A DNA stretch of 21,364 nucleotides, taken from the NCBI GenBank assembly GCA_032718475.1, contig JAUCBJ010006513.1, positions 1 through 21,364 on the forward strand. Direction: 5' to 3'. Below, piece by piece: positions 20,541 to 21,364 of the stretch. The first letter of the stretch is position 1. Every line of letters begins with the position of its first letter. Origin of the DNA: Nemertoderma westbladi (taxonomy: Eukaryota > Xenacoelomorpha > Nemertodermatida > Nemertodermatidae). Made by a program: the position numbers and the translations under genes. The notes under the pieces are model-generated. The model made no database searches. It worked only from the letters and a program-made list of their open reading frames with translations, and was not told the DNA's origin.

Positions 20541-21364
20541 TTAACCCCCAATCTAAACCATGGTCTGATGGTTCGATGGTGAGTGTTTCCACAAATGGAG
20601 AGAAATATTATTTCTACGCCATGGTATAAATTCAAGCTCTTCGGGAACTGACATTATGCGTCTATGCTGCTATGTGATGCTAAACGATCGTACAAGGAAC
20701 TGCTCTCCAGAAAACAAAATTATACCAACATAACTATTCAGGAGGACAATTTGTTCAGAGAAGCAGAAGCGGAACCATACAAATGGTGTAAGGGACAAAG
20801 TACTCAACCTACTTGCATGGGAGACTCACTTTACCGAAATTGTAAGCGGCGATGTTGCCGCGATGACTCAACGAACTGACGAATACACAAGAAATCCCAG
20901 ATCTAGGTTTAGATATCGATGATTCAAACGATGCGTGCAATCGTAGCTTTTCAGCAAACGAAGTTGAAAACGAACTGCGTAAGAAATGGAACGGTAAATC
21001 TGGTGGGGCCCGATTCTATGCCGTACGAATATTTAAAACACTTTATACACTTAACGTTACATTTATCGTTACTTATCTTTAACATCTGTTTTGCAACTGG
21101 TAGTCTAAAGTCTAGTATCATGTTGGAAGAATAGCCTAATGAAAGTATTATTTAATGGGAAAGGTTCTCGACTGCTAACTGATTGCTACCGTGGAATTGC
21201 GTTGCTATGCAACCCTTATAAACTGATCACCAACTTGGTAGAAAGTCGCCTATGGGAATTCCTACACTGCCATATTCCCAAGGAGCAATACGGATTTATG
21301 CCCGGGCAATCAACTCTACAGTCACATCAATAATTTATAGCAAGAATTAATGAAAACATGTATC
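20540..21364 (+). mobile_element. frameshifted LINE reverse-transcriptase fragment
   Basis: Pieces of a non-LTR reverse transcriptase appear in order but in shifting frames. The pre-RT linker DAKRSYKELLSRK is at 20677-20715. FSANEVENELRKKWNGKSGG lies at about 20950-21006, then GPDSMPYEYLK in another frame from about 21007. LLTDCYRGIALLCNPYKLIT and PKEQYGFMPGQSTLQ lie in a third frame from 21139 to about 21320. These match the early RT motifs K.GPD.ip.E.lK, YRgIaLl..yKl and P.eQ.GF.pG.ST. At least two frameshifts and several stops show the copy is dead. The catalytic YADD region would lie beyond the window edge. The clade is not determined. Confidence 0.8.

Overview
The window is eukaryotic, almost certainly animal, nuclear DNA. 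It holds tRNA-headed SINEs, decayed non-LTR retrotransposons, a TTAA-flanked piggyBac element, a large satellite array and a spliced gene. There are no bacterial operons or Shine-Dalgarno sites. The spliced gene looks like CREBZF (Zhangfei). The density of short palindromes such as GTAGGCCTAC reminds me of marine deuterostome invertebrates, but that placement is inference and the species is not identified.

Layout. 61-312: tRNA-derived SINE. 313-941: no gene seen. 942-8120: a 7.2-kb satellite built from three unit lengths (19, 22 and 32 bp) that share a 15-bp core. Inside it a block of about 2.36 kb is tandemly duplicated (about 3430-5789 and 5790-8108). 8121-8396: a second kind of SINE on the minus strand, touching the array end. 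8397-9406: no gene seen. 9407-9919: a 513-bp hAT-like MITE with 17-bp terminal inverted repeats. 9920-10635: no gene, but a perfect CRE and inverted CCAAT boxes.

10636-12612, minus strand: a two-exon CREBZF-like bZIP gene. Its 972-bp GT-AG intron carries pieces of two different LINEs. The second exon carries a 33-bp minisatellite that encodes about nine 11-residue repeats in frame, placed between the leucine zipper and the conserved C-terminal motif. 12734-12764: a perfect 31-bp palindrome upstream of this gene. 12811-15685: a complete piggyBac element with TTAA at both ends, 13-bp TIRs and a transposase with its DDD residues intact but one frameshift before the cysteine-rich tail. 15686-20500: mostly non-coding, with several small diverged tandem repeats, a 26-base G run, a second copy of the first SINE family, and about 900 bp of cryptically simple CAGTA/CTG-rich DNA. 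20540-21364: a frameshifted LINE reverse-transcriptase fragment on the plus strand that runs off the window.

The only candidate host gene is the CREBZF-like one. Everything else is mobile or repetitive DNA. The piggyBac element lies about 200 bp upstream of that gene's start codon, so it may have displaced or altered its promoter. The most unusual structures are the mosaic satellite, in which only the 19-bp units make a canonical G-quadruplex motif, and the in-frame minisatellite of the CREBZF-like protein.
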